This document shows, one piece after another, positions 13,571 to 13,805 of a stretch of 13,805 nucleotides of DNA. Within the stretch, counting starts at the first letter, position 1. Each line of letters begins with the position of its first letter. The translations under genes were made by a program, and so were the position numbers. The notes under the pieces were generated by a model. It was given only the letters and a program-made list of their open reading frames with translations. It did no database searches and had not been told where the DNA came from. This DNA comes from Treponema sp. (GTDB taxonomy: Bacteria > Spirochaetota > Spirochaetia > Treponematales > Breznakiellaceae). Location of the stretch: NCBI GenBank assembly GCA_009780595.1, contig WQZT01000015.1, forward strand, positions 1 to 13,805, read 5' to 3'.

Positions 13571-13805
13571 ATGAGCGATACAACGAAAAATAAAGCGCTG
13601 AAGGCACTGCAGTGGCTTGATCTGAACGCTGAGATTACCATAAACATTTTTCTTATGTCGTTTATGGTAATTATTCTTTTTATACAAGTCATTATGCGCC
13701 GCGTGTTTAACAACTCGCTGTTCTGGTCGGAGGAGCTTGCCCGGTATATGTTCATCTGGCTGGTTTATCTTGGGATCAGCCACGGCGCGCGGCTGAGAAA
13801 GCACA
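13571..13805 (+). CDS. dctQ: TRAP transporter small membrane subunit (DctQ), partial
   Basis: The first 78 codons of a four-helix membrane protein that links the binding protein to the large DctM permease. After a polar start (MSDTTKNKALKALQWLDLNA) comes a first membrane helix (ITINIFLMSFMVIILFIQVI), then RRVFNNSLFWSEELARYMFI, the hallmark of DctQ proteins (R-x-V/x-N-x-x-x-x-W-x-E-E-L-x-R), and WLVYLGISHGARLRKH entering the next segment. The usual length is about 160-190 residues, so roughly half is beyond the right edge, with dctM expected after it. The start lies 5 bases after dctP with only a weak ribosome-binding site. Confidence 0.93.
   Translation, partial: MSDTTKNKALKALQWLDLNAEITINIFLMSFMVIILFIQVIMRRVFNNSLFWSEELARYMFIWLVYLGISHGARLRKH

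Noticed and set aside
12585..13607. 340-residue minus-strand open frame
   Set aside because: It is the antisense of dctP, whose plus-strand product shows the full DctP family motifs, a lipobox and a good ribosome-binding site.

Overview
The window looks like a chromosomal segment of a treponeme (Spirochaetota, genus Treponema or a close gut relative). The main reason is the gene order rpsB-tsf-frr-uppS-cdsA-dxr-rseP followed by a CpXC-domain gene, which as I remember it matches the Treponema pallidum TP0606-to-TP0600 region. Supporting signs are the RpsB N-terminus beginning MAVVTMK, the RCC1-type and FGE-sulfatase (SUMF1)-type fragments at the left edge, and a lipoprotein-type TRAP binding protein. 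No database search was possible, so the genus is an inference.

Layout. (1) 1-907: the C-terminal end of an RCC1-repeat protein, then about 770 bases with no intact gene. This stretch holds two decayed C-terminal fragments of SUMF1/FGE-type domains with in-frame stops, and five strong hairpins. (2) 908-1513 (minus): a GPR1/FUN34/YaaH (SatP-type) acetate/succinate transporter with its own promoter. (3) 1645-2174 (minus): a tight two-gene operon of 87-codon genes that looks like a type II toxin-antitoxin module, toxin-like gene first. (4) 2346-2927 (plus): a Maf nucleotide pyrophosphatase, possibly translated from a near-leaderless mRNA. (5) 2928-3064: a hairpin-rich leader in front of rpsB. (6) 3065-12376 (plus): nine closely packed genes for ribosomal protein S2, EF-Ts, ribosome recycling factor, undecaprenyl-diphosphate synthase, CDP-diglyceride synthase, DXP reductoisomerase, the site-2 protease RseP, a CpXC zinc-ribbon-like protein and a large exported beta-propeller protein. 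Gaps are 1-36 bases and two junctions overlap. (7) 12377-12572: an AT-rich promoter region. (8) 12573-13805 (plus): dctP and the first part of dctQ of a TRAP transporter, running off the right edge.

The core operon couples translation factors (RpsB, Tsf, Frr) with the isoprenoid and envelope-lipid route. Dxr feeds the MEP pathway, UppS makes the C55 carrier lipid, CdsA makes CDP-diacylglycerol, and RseP is the membrane protease of envelope stress signalling. The two uncharacterised genes at its end may share an envelope role, but this is inferred from position only.

I see no complete new defence or mobile system. The parts most worth a second look are the SUMF1 graveyard with hairpins at 140-850, the small toxin-antitoxin-like pair, the rpsB leader, and the CpXC plus beta-propeller genes downstream of rseP.
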